From contig CAWFAS010000005.1 in the NCBI GenBank assembly GCA_963813895.1, positions 124,001-188,000 on the forward strand: 64,000 bases of DNA, given 5' to 3'. The notes beneath the pieces are model-generated. The model did not search any database and was not told the origin of the DNA. It was given only the letters and a program-made list of their open reading frames with translations. The first letter of the stretch is position 1. Every line of letters begins with the position of its first letter. This DNA is from DASZWJ01 sp963813895. GTDB taxonomy: Bacteria; Pseudomonadota; Gammaproteobacteria; JAURND01. The translations under genes and the position numbers were made by a program. Below are positions 26,667 through 36,097 of the stretch, in pieces.

Positions 26667-26920
26667 TATTTATGCTCTTTGTGGCTTTTTTCAAATTTTT
26701 TAACTTCTTTTTCTAAATCTTCAAGTTTCTTGCGGGTGCGCTGTAACACGGCGACTTGTGCGTCGAATTCTTCTCGGGTAACTAAATCCAGTTTCGCAAA
26801 CGCGCTTTGCAAGACCGCTTTAAAATTTTTTTCCATGTCTTTGGGAATTTCGCGTACTCCCGAAGGAATGCATTTGCATAATTGCGCTACTAAATCATCT
26901 AACTGTTTTGAGTTCCACAT
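26666..26920 (-). CDS. ubiK: UbiK/YqiC family ubiquinone accessory factor
   Basis: 84 residues. The N-terminal amphipathic part (LDDLVAQLCKCIPSGVREIP then KDMEKNFKAVLQSAFAKLDL) and the C-terminal coiled coil (VTREEFDAQVAVLQRTRKKL) with a Lys/Glu-rich tail are the BMFP/UbiK signature. UbiK binds the UbiJ-UbiI complex to support aerobic ubiquinone synthesis. It lies directly upstream of comM with a one-base overlap, the same order as in many gammaproteobacteria. Confidence 0.9.
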   Translation of the reverse strand: MWNSKQLDDLVAQLCKCIPSGVREIPKDMEKNFKAVLQSAFAKLDLVTREEFDAQVAVLQRTRKKLEDLEKEVKKFEKSHKEHK

Positions 26921-26960
26921 GGAAGTATTCTCCTATTGGTTGGGTGAAAAGTTCTGGTCT

Positions 26961-27099
26961 TCACCTGATTTGGCCTAACCGAGCCGCGACCGTTAGGGAG
27001 CGTTTACATTAGAACGAGAACGTTTATATGCTAATCGGCATAAGCGGTTCTAATAAACGCTCCCTAACGGTCGCGGCTCGGTTAGCCCAAATCAGGCGA
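26961..27099. repeat. palindromic intergenic element, family C, copy 2
   Basis: The arms run from TCACCTGATTTGGCC through TAACCGAGCCGCGACCGTTA and are mirrored to 27099, about 50 bases each with few mismatches. The core equals 14741-14844, but here the pairing extends outward by about 15 bases. The rest of 26921-27290 is the metK upstream region; I see no riboswitch. Confidence 0.88.
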
Positions 27100-27290
27100 G
27101 GCGCGTAAGTAATTAGTCTAGGGGAAAATTTGCTAAATATATACTCGTATTGTTCTATTCATTCTGACTTTTATTTTTATGCATCGCAGGAATAATGCAG
27201 AGAACTTTAAAGGGAAGCTTTTTCATTAGCTGAGAATGAGATATTATGGGCGCCCGCATTTTTTTTAACTCAAAATCATAAGGTTAATTC

Positions 27291-28478
27291 ATGCACACAT
27301 CAGAATACCATTTATTTACCTCCGAATCTGTTTCTGAAGGACACCCCGATAAAGTGGCCGATCAAATATCAGACAACATTGTCGATGCTATACTGGCGCA
27401 AGATCCTCGTGGTCGTGTTGCCTGTGAGACTATAGTTAAAACTGGATTAGTCCTGGTCGCCGGAGAGGTGACTACGGAAGCCTGGGTCGATATTGAGCAG
27501 ATTACTCGCAAAACCATTAACAATATTGGTTATAACCGTCCTGAGTTGGGTTTTGATGGCGATTCTTGCGCGGTATTGACCGCAATTGGCAAGCAGTCGC
27601 TAGATATCGCGCGCGGTGTTGACCGGCAGCGCGAAGAAGACCAAGGGGCGGGGGATCAGGGCATGATGTTTGGTTATGCTACTAATGAAACCGACGCCTT
27701 AATGCCCGCTCCTATCCTTTATGCTCATCGCCTCATGCGCCGCCAGACGTTATTGCGCAAGAACGGCATGCTGCCTTGGCTGCGACCCGATGGCAAAAGT
27801 CAGGTGACTATTCGCTATGAAATGGGTAAACCCGTAGCAGTTGATGCAGTGGTATTGTCCGTACAGCATAATCCTGAAATTACTCAAGAAACTTTGCGTG
27901 AAGCGGTTATTGAAGAGATCGTAAAGCCCGTGTTGCCGGAAAAGTGGATTACTCGTAATACGCGTTTTTACATTAATCCCACTGGACGCTTCGTGGTAGG
28001 TGGTCCTTTAGGGGATTGTGGTTTGACTGGTCGTAAGATCATTGTAGATACCTATGGTGGCATGGCACGACATGGAGGGGGTTGTTTTTCTGGTAAAGAC
28101 CCCTCTAAAGTAGATCGCTCCGGTGCCTATGCGGGTCGTTATGTGGCTAAGAATGTGGTGGCTGCTGGACTAGCTGAACGCTGTGAGATCCAGATTGCCT
28201 ATGCTATAGGCATTGCTGAACCTGTATCGATCAGTATAGATACTTTTGGTACGGGTAAATTAGATGATAACCTGATTGCAAAACTGGTGCGGGATCATTT
28301 TGATCTGCGGCCTCGAGGTATTATTCGCGAATTAGATTTGCTGCGGCCTATTTATCATGCAACGGCGGCTTATGGGCATTTTGGTCGGGATGAACCTGAA
28401 TTTACCTGGGAACATACCGACAAAGCGGCGCAATTACGTGAGGCAGCTGGATTCAATCAACTGGAAAAACCCGTATGA
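27291..28478 (+). CDS. metK: S-adenosylmethionine synthetase
   Basis: 395 residues. It makes SAM from methionine and ATP. Visible motifs are the N-terminal FTSESVSEGHPDKVADQISD, the ATP-binding GAGDQGMMFGYA, the P-loop-like GGCFSGKDPSKVDRSGAYA and DPxA-free C-terminal YGHFGRDEPEFTWE. The family's metal and substrate residues appear intact. ATG 27291 follows a short AT-rich leader with AAGGTT-type ribosome site. It appears monocistronic. Confidence 0.97.
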   Translation: MHTSEYHLFTSESVSEGHPDKVADQISDNIVDAILAQDPRGRVACETIVKTGLVLVAGEVTTEAWVDIEQITRKTINNIGYNRPELGFDGDSCAVLTAIGKQSLDIARGVDRQREEDQGAGDQGMMFGYATNETDALMPAPILYAHRLMRRQTLLRKNGMLPWLRPDGKSQVTIRYEMGKPVAVDAVVLSVQHNPEITQETLREAVIEEIVKPVLPEKWITRNTRFYINPTGRFVVGGPLGDCGLTGRKIIVDTYGGMARHGGGCFSGKDPSKVDRSGAYAGRYVAKNVVAAGLAERCEIQIAYAIGIAEPVSISIDTFGTGKLDDNLIAKLVRDHFDLRPRGIIRELDLLRPIYHATAAYGHFGRDEPEFTWEHTDKAAQLREAAGFNQLEKPV

Positions 28479-28581
28479 CCTAAAGACAGAACTACCTCCT
28501 AATCTTGCAGAGATTTAAAAATCTGACTATACTCGCGCCAATGCGTTTTTAGTGTGTGTTCTATTCATTGAGAGAGGAAAG

Positions 28582-28977
28582 GTGTCGAGAACGGCGTTAC
28601 GGGCAACGCGCACGATTGTGTATCGTTGGATTGCAATACAAAGCTTAGCCGTTATGGTCATCAGTTCACTTTTTTTCTTATGGCAAGGGATTGCATTTGC
28701 CGGTTCTGTTTTCTTGGGTGGTTTGTTGTGCATCTTACCTAACGTCCTGTTCGCGGTGTGGTGGTTTGCATATTTTCGGGTAAACGCCGCAAACCATTTG
28801 GTTAAGGTTTTTTATTTTGGTGAATTGTTTAAACTTTTTTTTATCGGTTTCTTGTTTGTATGGGCGCAGAAATTCTTATTTATTAATCTATTAGCCGCAT
28901 TGATTGGATTTATGGGCGCCCAAGTGGCCTTTTGGTTTGCGCCTTTGTTTAAGCGATGTTCCTCCCCGCGAAGGTAG
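28582..28977 (+). CDS. atpI: ATP synthase accessory protein I
   Basis: 131 residues from GTG 28582, which has a good ribosome site (AGAGAGGA). A GTG at 28552 would add ten residues. Four membrane segments are visible (for example WIAIQSLAVMVISSLFFLW and LFFIGFLFVWAQKFLFINLL). AtpI assists assembly of the c-ring and perhaps Mg2+ supply. It is the first gene of the atp operon, 26 bases before atpB. Confidence 0.88.
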   Translation: MSRTALRATRTIVYRWIAIQSLAVMVISSLFFLWQGIAFAGSVFLGGLLCILPNVLFAVWWFAYFRVNAANHLVKVFYFGELFKLFFIGFLFVWAQKFLFINLLAALIGFMGAQVAFWFAPLFKRCSSPRR

Positions 28978-29003
28978 GGTGAGTTACAGTAAAGAGAGAA
29001 AAA

Positions 29004-29795
29004 ATGCAGCATGTAATTACACCTGGAGACTACATAGAACATCACCTCCAGCAACTGGCTTTCAATTTGAAAACTTTAAGTTTTGGAAGTGGTCAGGGTT
29101 TCTGGACTATCCATCTCGACACATTGGGTGTTTCATTCTTGTTGGGAGCTTTATTTTTATTGGTTTTTAGGTTAGCGGCTAGAAAAGCAGTCTCAGGTGT
29201 GCCAGGGCGATTACAAAATTTTTTAGAAATGCTGATTGAATTTGTGCAAGGTTTGGTGAAAGAGTCTTTTCATGGTCGTAATGAATTAATCGGCCCGCTG
29301 GCCCTGACTATTTTTGTCTGGGTATTCCTGATGAATTTAATGGATCTGATACCGGTGGATTTAATTCCACGCATCGCTGCAGAAATGGGCGTTCCCTATT
29401 TTCGGGCGGTGCCAACTGCTGATTTGAATATGACATTCGCCTTAGCCATCAGCGTATTTTTCCTAATTTTGTATTACAATTTTAAAATTAAAGGCCCAAT
29501 AGGGTTTTCTAAAGAAGTACTCAGCAAACCGTTTGGGATATATTTGTTCCCCCTAAATATCATATTTCGCATTATCGAAGAAGTCAGTAGACCCATTTCA
29601 TTAGCGCTGCGTTTATTCGGCAACCTTTTTGCAGGCGAATTGATTTTTATTCTGATTGCATTATTACCGTGGTGGATTCAGTGGACCGTGGGGGGTGTCT
29701 GGGCTATTTTCCATATTTTAATTATTGCTATTCAGGCATTTATCTTTATGATGCTGACCATAGTTTATATTAGCTTGGCCCATGAATCGCATTAG
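29004..29795 (+). CDS. atpB: ATP synthase Fo subunit a
   Basis: 263 residues with five or six membrane segments. It forms the proton half-channels against the c-ring. The conserved segment ISLALRLFGNLFAGELIFIL carries the essential Arg in the a/c interface (ALRLFGN), and the last segment has FMMLTIVYISLAHESH. The N-terminus (PGDYIEHHLQQLAFNLKTLS) is typical of gammaproteobacteria. It is separated from atpE by 258 bases that include a palindromic element, whereas in most relatives this gap is short. Confidence 0.97.
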   Translation: MQHVITPGDYIEHHLQQLAFNLKTLSFGSGQGFWTIHLDTLGVSFLLGALFLLVFRLAARKAVSGVPGRLQNFLEMLIEFVQGLVKESFHGRNELIGPLALTIFVWVFLMNLMDLIPVDLIPRIAAEMGVPYFRAVPTADLNMTFALAISVFFLILYYNFKIKGPIGFSKEVLSKPFGIYLFPLNIIFRIIEEVSRPISLALRLFGNLFAGELIFILIALLPWWIQWTVGGVWAIFHILIIAIQAFIFMMLTIVYISLAHESH

Positions 29796-29815
29796 GGTCT
29801 GTTTGTCACAGCGTT

Positions 29816-29935
29816 CACTACGTCGTCCCGCGGCTTGTCCGCGGGATCCAGAAAGAGCCTAAAACCTGCTGAGAGGGCAAGGAACATTTACCAAGCCCGC
29901 TGGATCCCGCGGACAAGCCGCGGGACGACGTAGTG
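29816..29935. repeat. palindromic intergenic element, family B, copy 3, inside the atp operon
   Basis: Perfect 36-base arms (CACTACGTCGTCCCGCGGCT onward, mirrored to 29935) flank about 48 bases. It lies between atpB and atpE, within an otherwise continuous operon. The hairpin could act as a partial terminator or as an RNA-stability or processing element that favours different amounts of subunits a and c. Confidence 0.92.
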
Positions 29936-30053
29936 GGGGGCTGGGACGACTAATCAAATAGATTAAGTTGTAAAATGTGAATGTGTGGAAGTGGTTGTAA
30001 CTTAAAAACAGCTACAACCGGACAATGATTTTAATTTAAAAAGAGGAGACATA

Positions 30054-30353
30054 ATGGAAATTGCGCAATCTATAGCCAATGTACAAGGCTTTGCTGCACT
30101 CGCAGCAGGGCTGTTCATAGGTCTGGCCGCATTGGGAACCGCTATTGGTTTTGGCATTCTCGGTGGCAAATTTCTCGAAGGTGTGGCACGTCAACCAGAG
30201 TTGGGGCCGATGTTAATGCTACGCATGTTTCTCATGGCCGGTCTGGTAGACGCTTTTGCTGCTATTTCTATCGTATTGGGCTTACTGTTATTTTTCGCCA
30301 AGAACCCGTTTCTTGCTGAAGTGTTTAAAGCCGCAGGCCAGCAGGTAAGTTAA
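30054..30353 (+). CDS. atpE: ATP synthase Fo subunit c
   Basis: 99 residues forming a two-helix hairpin. The second helix has the proton-carrying carboxylate in FLMAGLVDAFAAISIVLGLL (an Asp, as in E. coli), and the polar loop is RQPEL. The N-terminal extension (MEIAQSIANVQGF) is somewhat longer than in E. coli (79 residues). A strong ribosome site (AGAGGAG) precedes ATG 30054, consistent with the high copy number of subunit c. Confidence 0.97.
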   Translation: MEIAQSIANVQGFAALAAGLFIGLAALGTAIGFGILGGKFLEGVARQPELGPMLMLRMFLMAGLVDAFAAISIVLGLLLFFAKNPFLAEVFKAAGQQVS

Positions 30354-30354
30354 G

Positions 30355-30840
30355 ATGGATATAAATGCGACACTTATAGGCCAGATGATCACCTTTGTGG
30401 TGTTCGTTATTTTTACCATGAAATTTGTATGGCCACCGATTACCAAGGCATTGGCAGATCGTGAAAAACGGATTGCCGACGGTTTGGCAGCTGCGGAAAA
30501 AGGGGTGCATGATCTAGAATTAGCCAAACATAAAGCGGTGGAAATACTCCAAGAAGCCCGAACATCCGCGGCAAAAATCATTGATCAAGCCAATAGCCGC
30601 GCTGTTCGAATCCAGGATGAGGCCCGCGAATTGGCTAGACAAGAAGGTGAGCGCCAAATCGTCCAAGCGCAGTCAGAAATAGCCCAGCAAGTCATTCAAG
30701 CCAAGCAGCAATTACAAGGTCAAGTCGCTGGCCTAGCATTGGAAATGGCCGAAAAAATAGTTGAGCATGATATTGATGCCAATACCCATCAAAAATTATT
30801 GGATAAAATGTTAGCAGAAATGATGGTGTCTGAAACATGA
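30355..30840 (+). CDS. atpF: ATP synthase Fo subunit b
   Basis: 161 residues. An N-terminal membrane anchor (LIGQMITFVVFVIFTMKFVW) is followed by a long charged helix (ADREKRIADGLAAAEKGVHD onward) that dimerises as the peripheral stalk. It starts one base after the atpE stop and overlaps atpH by four bases (ATGA). Confidence 0.96.
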   Translation: MDINATLIGQMITFVVFVIFTMKFVWPPITKALADREKRIADGLAAAEKGVHDLELAKHKAVEILQEARTSAAKIIDQANSRAVRIQDEARELARQEGERQIVQAQSEIAQQVIQAKQQLQGQVAGLALEMAEKIVEHDIDANTHQKLLDKMLAEMMVSET

Positions 30841-31370
30841 CGCACCCCAAACTGGCGCGGCCCTATGCAAAGGCCGCTTTCGAATATGCCGTTGAACATC
30901 AACAACTCGATAAATGGAGTGCCCTGCTACACACCATGGCTCAGATAATCAAAGAGCCGGTAGTCCAAGAATGGCTTAAAAATCCGAAATATGGTTCTGA
31001 AAAACATGCCCAGATGTGCATTGCATTAGGTCAGGATGTGTTAGATGCAGCCGGTCAGAATTTTATTAAGGTGCTCGCTAAAAACCGTCGCCTCACCCTG
31101 TTACCCAGTATTTCTGAACAATTTGCACAATTACGTGCTGCAATTGAACAAACCCTCAATGTGTTCGTTAAATCAGCCATCCCATTGAGCGCTGATTATC
31201 GACAGAGGCTCATACAACTCCTAACAACAAAATTTAATCGTCGCATCATACTGGAATGTCAAACAGCACCCGACTTATTAGGCGGCCTGCTAATTTTTGC
31301 TGGTGATTGCGTTATGGATGGTACAGTAAAAGGACAACTGCAGCGTTTACGTGATGCTGTAATTAATTAG
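30837..31370 (+). CDS. atpH: ATP synthase F1 subunit delta
   Basis: 177 residues, the E. coli length. The N-terminal bundle begins LARPYAKAAFEYAVEHQQLD; the C-terminal part carries LTTKFNRRIILECQTAPDLL then GGLLIFAGDCVMDGTVKGQL. It links the peripheral stalk to the top of F1. Translation is probably coupled to atpF through the ATGA overlap. Confidence 0.96.
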   Translation: MTHPKLARPYAKAAFEYAVEHQQLDKWSALLHTMAQIIKEPVVQEWLKNPKYGSEKHAQMCIALGQDVLDAAGQNFIKVLAKNRRLTLLPSISEQFAQLRAAIEQTLNVFVKSAIPLSADYRQRLIQLLTTKFNRRIILECQTAPDLLGGLLIFAGDCVMDGTVKGQLQRLRDAVIN

Positions 31371-31400
31371 GCATTAAAGAACAAGTACTTCCCTACCTCC

Positions 31401-31427
31401 ATTACCTTCTGAAAATGAGAAGGTAAT
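31401..31427 (+). promoter_or_regulatory. stem-loop between atpH and atpA
   Basis: A perfect 10-base stem, ATTACCTTCT and AGAAGGTAAT, with a 7-base loop lies in the 103-base gap between atpH and atpA. No T-run follows, so it is not a standard terminator. It could stabilise or process the operon mRNA. Confidence 0.6.
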
Positions 31428-31473
31428 CAGGGCCAAGGGAGAAATAAAAATTTGATAAAGTTAGAGGTAACCC

Positions 31474-33017
31474 ATGCAACTGAGTTCAGCTGAAATCAGC
31501 GAAATTATCAAAAAGCGCATAACGCAATTTGAAACTGGCCCTGAAATCCGAACCGAAGGGACTATTGTCAGTTTAAAAGATGGTATCGTGCGTATTTATG
31601 GTCTTGCTGATGTCATGTTAGGTGAAATGATCGAATTTCCCGGACAAGTTTATGGTATGGCGTTAAATCTGGAACGCGATTCAGTTGGCGCGGTAGTTTT
31701 AGGACCTTATGAACACTTAGAAGAAGGACAGACGGTCAAATGTACCGGACGTATTTTAGAGGTGCCGGTGGGAGAAGCCTTATTAGGCCGCGTAGTGGAT
31801 GCTTTAGGAAATCCCGTTGATGGCAAAGGGCGATTTAAATGCCCAGTATACCTCACCTGTTGAAAAAGTAGCTCCTGGGGTAATTACACGCCAATCAGTA
31901 AGCCAACCCGTACAAACCGGCCTGAAGGCCATTGACTCCATGGTGCCCATTGGTCGTGGTCAACGAGAATTAATTATCGGTGACCGACAAACCGGTAAAA
32001 CCGCAATTGCCATTGACACCATCATTAATCAGAAAGGTACTGGCGTTAAATGTATTTATGTGGCCATTGGTCAGAAGGCTTCTTCAGTTGCCGCCGTTAT
32101 GCGTAAATTCGAAGAACATGGCGCGATGGAGCATACTATTATTGTCAGTGCAACTGCCGCAGAACCAGCCGCTTTACAATTTATTGCTCCTTATGCAGGT
32201 TGTGCAATGGGTGAATATTTTCGCGATCGTGGTGAGGATGCACTTATTATTTATGATGATTTGACCAAACAAGCTTGGGCTTATCGGCAAATTTCCTTAC
32301 TACTAAGGCGTCCACCTGGGCGAGAGGCGTATCCTGGAGATATTTTTTATCTTCATTCGCGCTTACTTGAGCGCGCTGCGCGGGTCAATGTGGAATATGT
32401 AGAGCAAAAAACTAAAGGAGAGGTTAAAGGTAAAACCGGATCATTAACCGCATTACCTATCATTGAAACCCAAGCTGGCGACGTTTCAGCTTTCGTTCCT
32501 ACCAATGTTATTTCCATTACCGACGGCCAGATATTTTTACAAACGGATTTATTTAATGCAGGTATTCGTCCCGCTATTAACCCGGGTCTATCAGTGTCCC
32601 GTGTTGGCGGTGCCGCTCAAACCAAAATTATCCGCAAGTTAGTGGGCAGTATCCGTATCACTTTGGCACAATATCCGTGAGCTGGAAGCTTTCTCACAGT
32701 TTGCATCTGACTTAGACGAGACCACACGCAAACAATTAGAACGTGGTCAACGTGTGACTGAGGTATTAAAGCAAAAACAATACCACCCCCTAAGTGTGGC
32801 GGAAATGGCGTTAAGTCTGTTTGCTGTGAACGAGGGATACCTGGACGATGTGGAATTAAAAAGAATTGTGGATTTTGAACATGTGTTACATGGATTTTTA
32901 CGTGATAAATATGCTGATTTTATGCGGCAAGTTAATGAAAATCCCGTCTATACGGATGAGGTTCAGCAGCAATTTGCCAAAATACTGCAGGAATTTAAAC
33001 AGACGCAGGTATATTAG
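31474..33017 (+). pseudogene. atpA: ATP synthase F1 subunit alpha, reading frame broken by two single-base insertions
   Basis: The sequence encodes all of subunit alpha, but in three frames. Piece one ends GNPVDGKG near 31830, where AAAGGGCG has one extra G. Piece two carries Walker A (GDRQTGKTAIAIDTI) and ends SIRITLAQY at about 32675, where TATCCGTG has one extra C. Piece three runs from RELEAFSQF to the stop at 33017. Removing one base at each site gives 513 residues, the canonical length, and an unbroken family sequence with no other damage. Alpha is essential for the F1 hexamer, so these may be sequencing errors, very recent mutations, or slippage-tolerant sites. The gene is otherwise well conserved. 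Confidence 0.93.
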
Positions 33018-33037
33018 ACCTCAAGCGAGAAAACTTA

Positions 33038-33905
33038 ATGTCAAGCGGTCGAGAAATTCGCACTAAGATTGCGAGTATTAAAAATACCCAGAAAATTACC
33101 AAAGCTATGGAATTGGTCGCGGCGAGTAAAATGCGTAAAGCACAAATGCGCATGAGTACTACCCGCCCGTATGCGAATAAAATGCGTCAAATGATTGGTC
33201 ACGTTGCAGCGAGCCATAGTGAATATCGTCATCCTTATTTAAATAAACGCCCTGAGATTAAAAAGGTAGGATTTATCGTTATTTCCAGCGACAGGGGTCT
33301 GTGCGGCAGTCTGAATATCAATTTATTTAAACATACTATTCTCACCATGCAGGAATGGCATAAACAGGCTATTAATCCGGATTTATGCTTAATTGGGGGT
33401 AAGGCGGAAAGTTTCTTTCAACGCTTCGGGGGGAATATTTTGGCCAAAGCTAACCATTTGGGTGATGCTCCCAATATCTCTAGATCTGATTGGTATTGTT
33501 AAAGTCATGCTCGATGCGTATAACGAAAATCGCCTCGACGCGGTTTACATTGCCTATAACCGTTTTGTAAATTCAATGACGCAGCTACCAGTGATTGAAC
33601 AATTATTGCCGCTGGAAGTACTACCGGCGGACGATAAAGTCGGGTATTGGGATTATATTTATGAGCCAGATGCAAAAGAGCTGCTCAATGTATTGTTAGT
33701 GCGTTATATCGAAACGCAAGTTTATCAAGCGGTCGTGGAAAATATTGCTTGTGAGCAAGCTGCGCGAATGGTGGCGATGAGCAATGCCACAGAAAATGCC
33801 GGACAATTAATTGATGAATTACAGTTAATTTATAACAAAGCGCGTCAAGCATCGATCACTAGAGAAATTGCTGAAATCACCGCCGGTGCTGAAGCTTTAA
33901 GCTAA
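33038..33905 (+). pseudogene. atpG: ATP synthase F1 subunit gamma, reading frame broken by one single-base insertion
   Basis: The N-terminal part (GREIRTKIASIKNTQKITKA then MELVAASKMRKAQ) is in one frame. The rest, starting DLIGIVKVMLDAYNENRLD, is in another. The break falls after GDAPNIS at 33479-33482, where an extra A stands between TCT and GAT. Without it the product has 288 residues, like E. coli gamma (287), and ends normally (SITREIAEITAGAEAL). Gamma is the rotor shaft and inhibitory partner of epsilon. Nothing else in the gene is degraded. Confidence 0.92.
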
Positions 33906-33947
33906 GGCTCTGTGCAAGAATAATTTTTAAAATACAGGTAAATCCAA

Positions 33948-35328
33948 ATGTCTGGAAAAATAGTCGAAATTATCGGTGCTGTGGTAGACGTTGAATTTCC
34001 ACGCACTGACGTTCCAAAAATTTATGATGCCCTTATCGTAGTAGACACTAGGCTGATTTTAGAAGTTCAGCAACAGTTAGGCGATGGCGTAGTGCGCACT
34101 ATTGCCATGGGTACCACAGAAGGTGTGCGTCGTGGTCTGCTGGTGGAAAATACTGGCAAGCCGATCACAGTTCCTGTAGGAAAAAATACCCTCGGCCGTA
34201 TTATGAATGTCTTGGGTGAGCCCATCGATGAAGCAGGCCCTATCCAAACGGAACAAACCTTGCCCATCCATCGGCCTGCACCGCTACTTGGTAGATCAAG
34301 CGATTAGTGCTGAATTATTGCAGACAGGTATCAAAGTTATTGACTTATTATGTCCTTTTGCTAAAGGCGGCAAAGTAGGATTATTTGGTGGTGCTGGTGT
34401 GGGTAAAACCGTCAACATCATGGAATTAATTCGCAATATCGCAATTGAACACAGTGGTTATTCAGTATTTGCCGGCGTAGGTGAACGTACCCGTGAAGGT
34501 AATGATTTTTATCACGAAATGAAAGAATCACAGGTACTGGATAAGGTAGCATTGGTTTATGGCCAGATGAATGAACCTCCTGGAAATAGACTGCGAGTTG
34601 CCTTGACGGGTTTGACGGTAGCAGAAAGTTTCCGTGATGAAGGCCGTGATGTGTTGTTATTTATCGATAATATTTTTCGTTACACTTTAGCAGGGACAGA
34701 AGTATCCGCTTTGTTGGGACGTATGCCTTCTGCAGTAGGTTATCAGCCGACACTAGCGGAAGAAATGGGTGTTTTACAAGAACGTATTACCTCGACTAAG
34801 AAAGGTTCGATCACTTCCATTCAGGCAGTCTATGTTCCGGCAGACGATTTAACGGATCCCTCACCCGCCACCACTTTTGCGCACTTGGATGCTACAGTGG
34901 TATTGTCACGTCAAATTGCGGAGTTAGGTATTTATCCGGCTATCGATCCGTTAGATTCTACCAGCCGTCAATTGGATCCCTTAATTATCGGTCAAGAACA
35001 TTATAATGTAGCACGCGGAGTGCAAGGAACTCTGCAGCGTTATAAAGAACTGAAGGACATTATCGCTATTTTAGGTATGGATGAATTGTCGGAAGAGGAT
35101 AAATTGTCGGTACGCCGCGCACGAAAAATACAACGTTTCTTATCCCAACCCTTTTTTGTGGCGGAAGTCTTTACTGGCCAACCGGGCAAATATGTCCCAT
35201 TGAAAGAAACGATCCGTGGTTTTAAGGCAATTGTTGAAGGTGAATGTGATCATTTGCCGGAACAGGCTTTTTTGATGGTAGGAACTATTGATGAAGCCAA
35301 AGCGAAGGCGGAAAGTTTGGCGGTATAA
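33948..35328 (+). pseudogene. atpD: ATP synthase F1 subunit beta, reading frame broken by one single-base insertion
   Basis: Piece one runs from MSGKIVEIIGAVVDVEF to LPIHRPAPLL. At 34290-34291 an extra G (CTTGGTAGA instead of CTTGTAGA) shifts the frame. Piece two continues VDQAISAELLQTGIKVIDLL with Walker A (GGAGVGKTVNIMELI), VALVYGQMNEPPGNR and the Walker B region LLFIDNIFRYTLAGTEVSAL. Corrected, it encodes 459 residues, canonical for beta. The catalytic residues are present. As for atpA and atpG, the single insertion is the only damage seen. Confidence 0.93.
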
Positions 35329-35350
35329 GTTGTATAGATCCTCTTCAAAC

Positions 35351-35533
35351 GGGCATTGTCGAATAATTCACGTCCCAATTGTAGGAAAGCACTGTACCAC
35401 CTCTTCCGCAAGGGGCGTTGTTGAATAATTCGCTACCATCTTTAGAAAAAGCACTGTATCCCCTCTCCCCTTGCGGGAGAGGGGATCATAGAGCTTTCCA
35501 CAATTAGGAGGTTAATTATTCAATTATGCCCCC
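35351..35533. repeat. palindromic intergenic element, family E, one and a half copies
   Basis: A half copy (GGGCATTGTCGAATAATTCA at 35351) is followed by a full inverted repeat 35412-35533 with the central hairpin CCCCTCTCCCCTTGCGGGAG and outer arms GTTGTTGAATAATTC and ATTATTCAATTATGCCCCC. It is related to 21740-21831. It lies between atpD and atpC, so it also interrupts the operon. Confidence 0.8.
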
Positions 35534-35613
35534 AAGAGACAGGCATTACAGTTCTAAGGCACAGAAAGTAGTAACAACGAAATAATATTTCCTTTAAATG
35601 TTAGAGACAATTC

Positions 35614-36042
35614 ATGGCAATGACGTTTCATCTTGATATTGTAAGTGCTGAGGCGCAAATTTTCTCCGGACTGGCAGAGATGGTAGTTGTAACCGGCGCT
35701 TTGGGTGAACTAGGTATTTTCCCCGGACATACCCCTTTGTTGACGTCAATTAAACCTGGATTTATAAGGGTAGTATTACAAGGTGGAAAAGAAGAGATTT
35801 TTTATCTTTCGGGCGGGATGCTTGAAGTTCAGACTAAGGTGGTGACTGTATTAGCGGATACGGCGATTCGTGCTGATCATCTTGATGAGGCTGCCGCACA
35901 ACATGCAAAAGAGCGAGCTGAAAAGGCACTCACAGAAAAATCGGCAGAATTTGAATATGGAAAAGCAATGAGCGAATTGGCTGAAGCGGCTGCGCAATTG
36001 CGAGCTATTAAAGAGTTACGTAAAAAAGCACATCGTACCTAA
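35614..36042 (+). CDS. atpC: ATP synthase F1 subunit epsilon
   Basis: 142 residues. The N-terminal beta-sandwich (MTFHLDIVSAEAQIFSGLAE, then GELGIFPGHTPLLTSIKPG) is followed by the C-terminal helical hairpin with DEAAAQHAKERAEKAL. Epsilon regulates F1 activity and couples gamma to the c-ring. It is the last gene of the operon, 285 bases after atpD, the gap being filled largely by a repeat element. Confidence 0.95.
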   Translation: MAMTFHLDIVSAEAQIFSGLAEMVVVTGALGELGIFPGHTPLLTSIKPGFIRVVLQGGKEEIFYLSGGMLEVQTKVVTVLADTAIRADHLDEAAAQHAKERAEKALTEKSAEFEYGKAMSELAEAAAQLRAIKELRKKAHRT

Positions 36043-36097
36043 CTAAGTATTGTCCCCGAGTATATATTAGGTAAAAAGCAAATCTTAGGAAAAAACA

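Noticed and set aside
27100..27290. SAM riboswitch upstream of metK
   Set aside because: I found no conserved SAM-I/II/IV core; only an AT-rich leader is visible.
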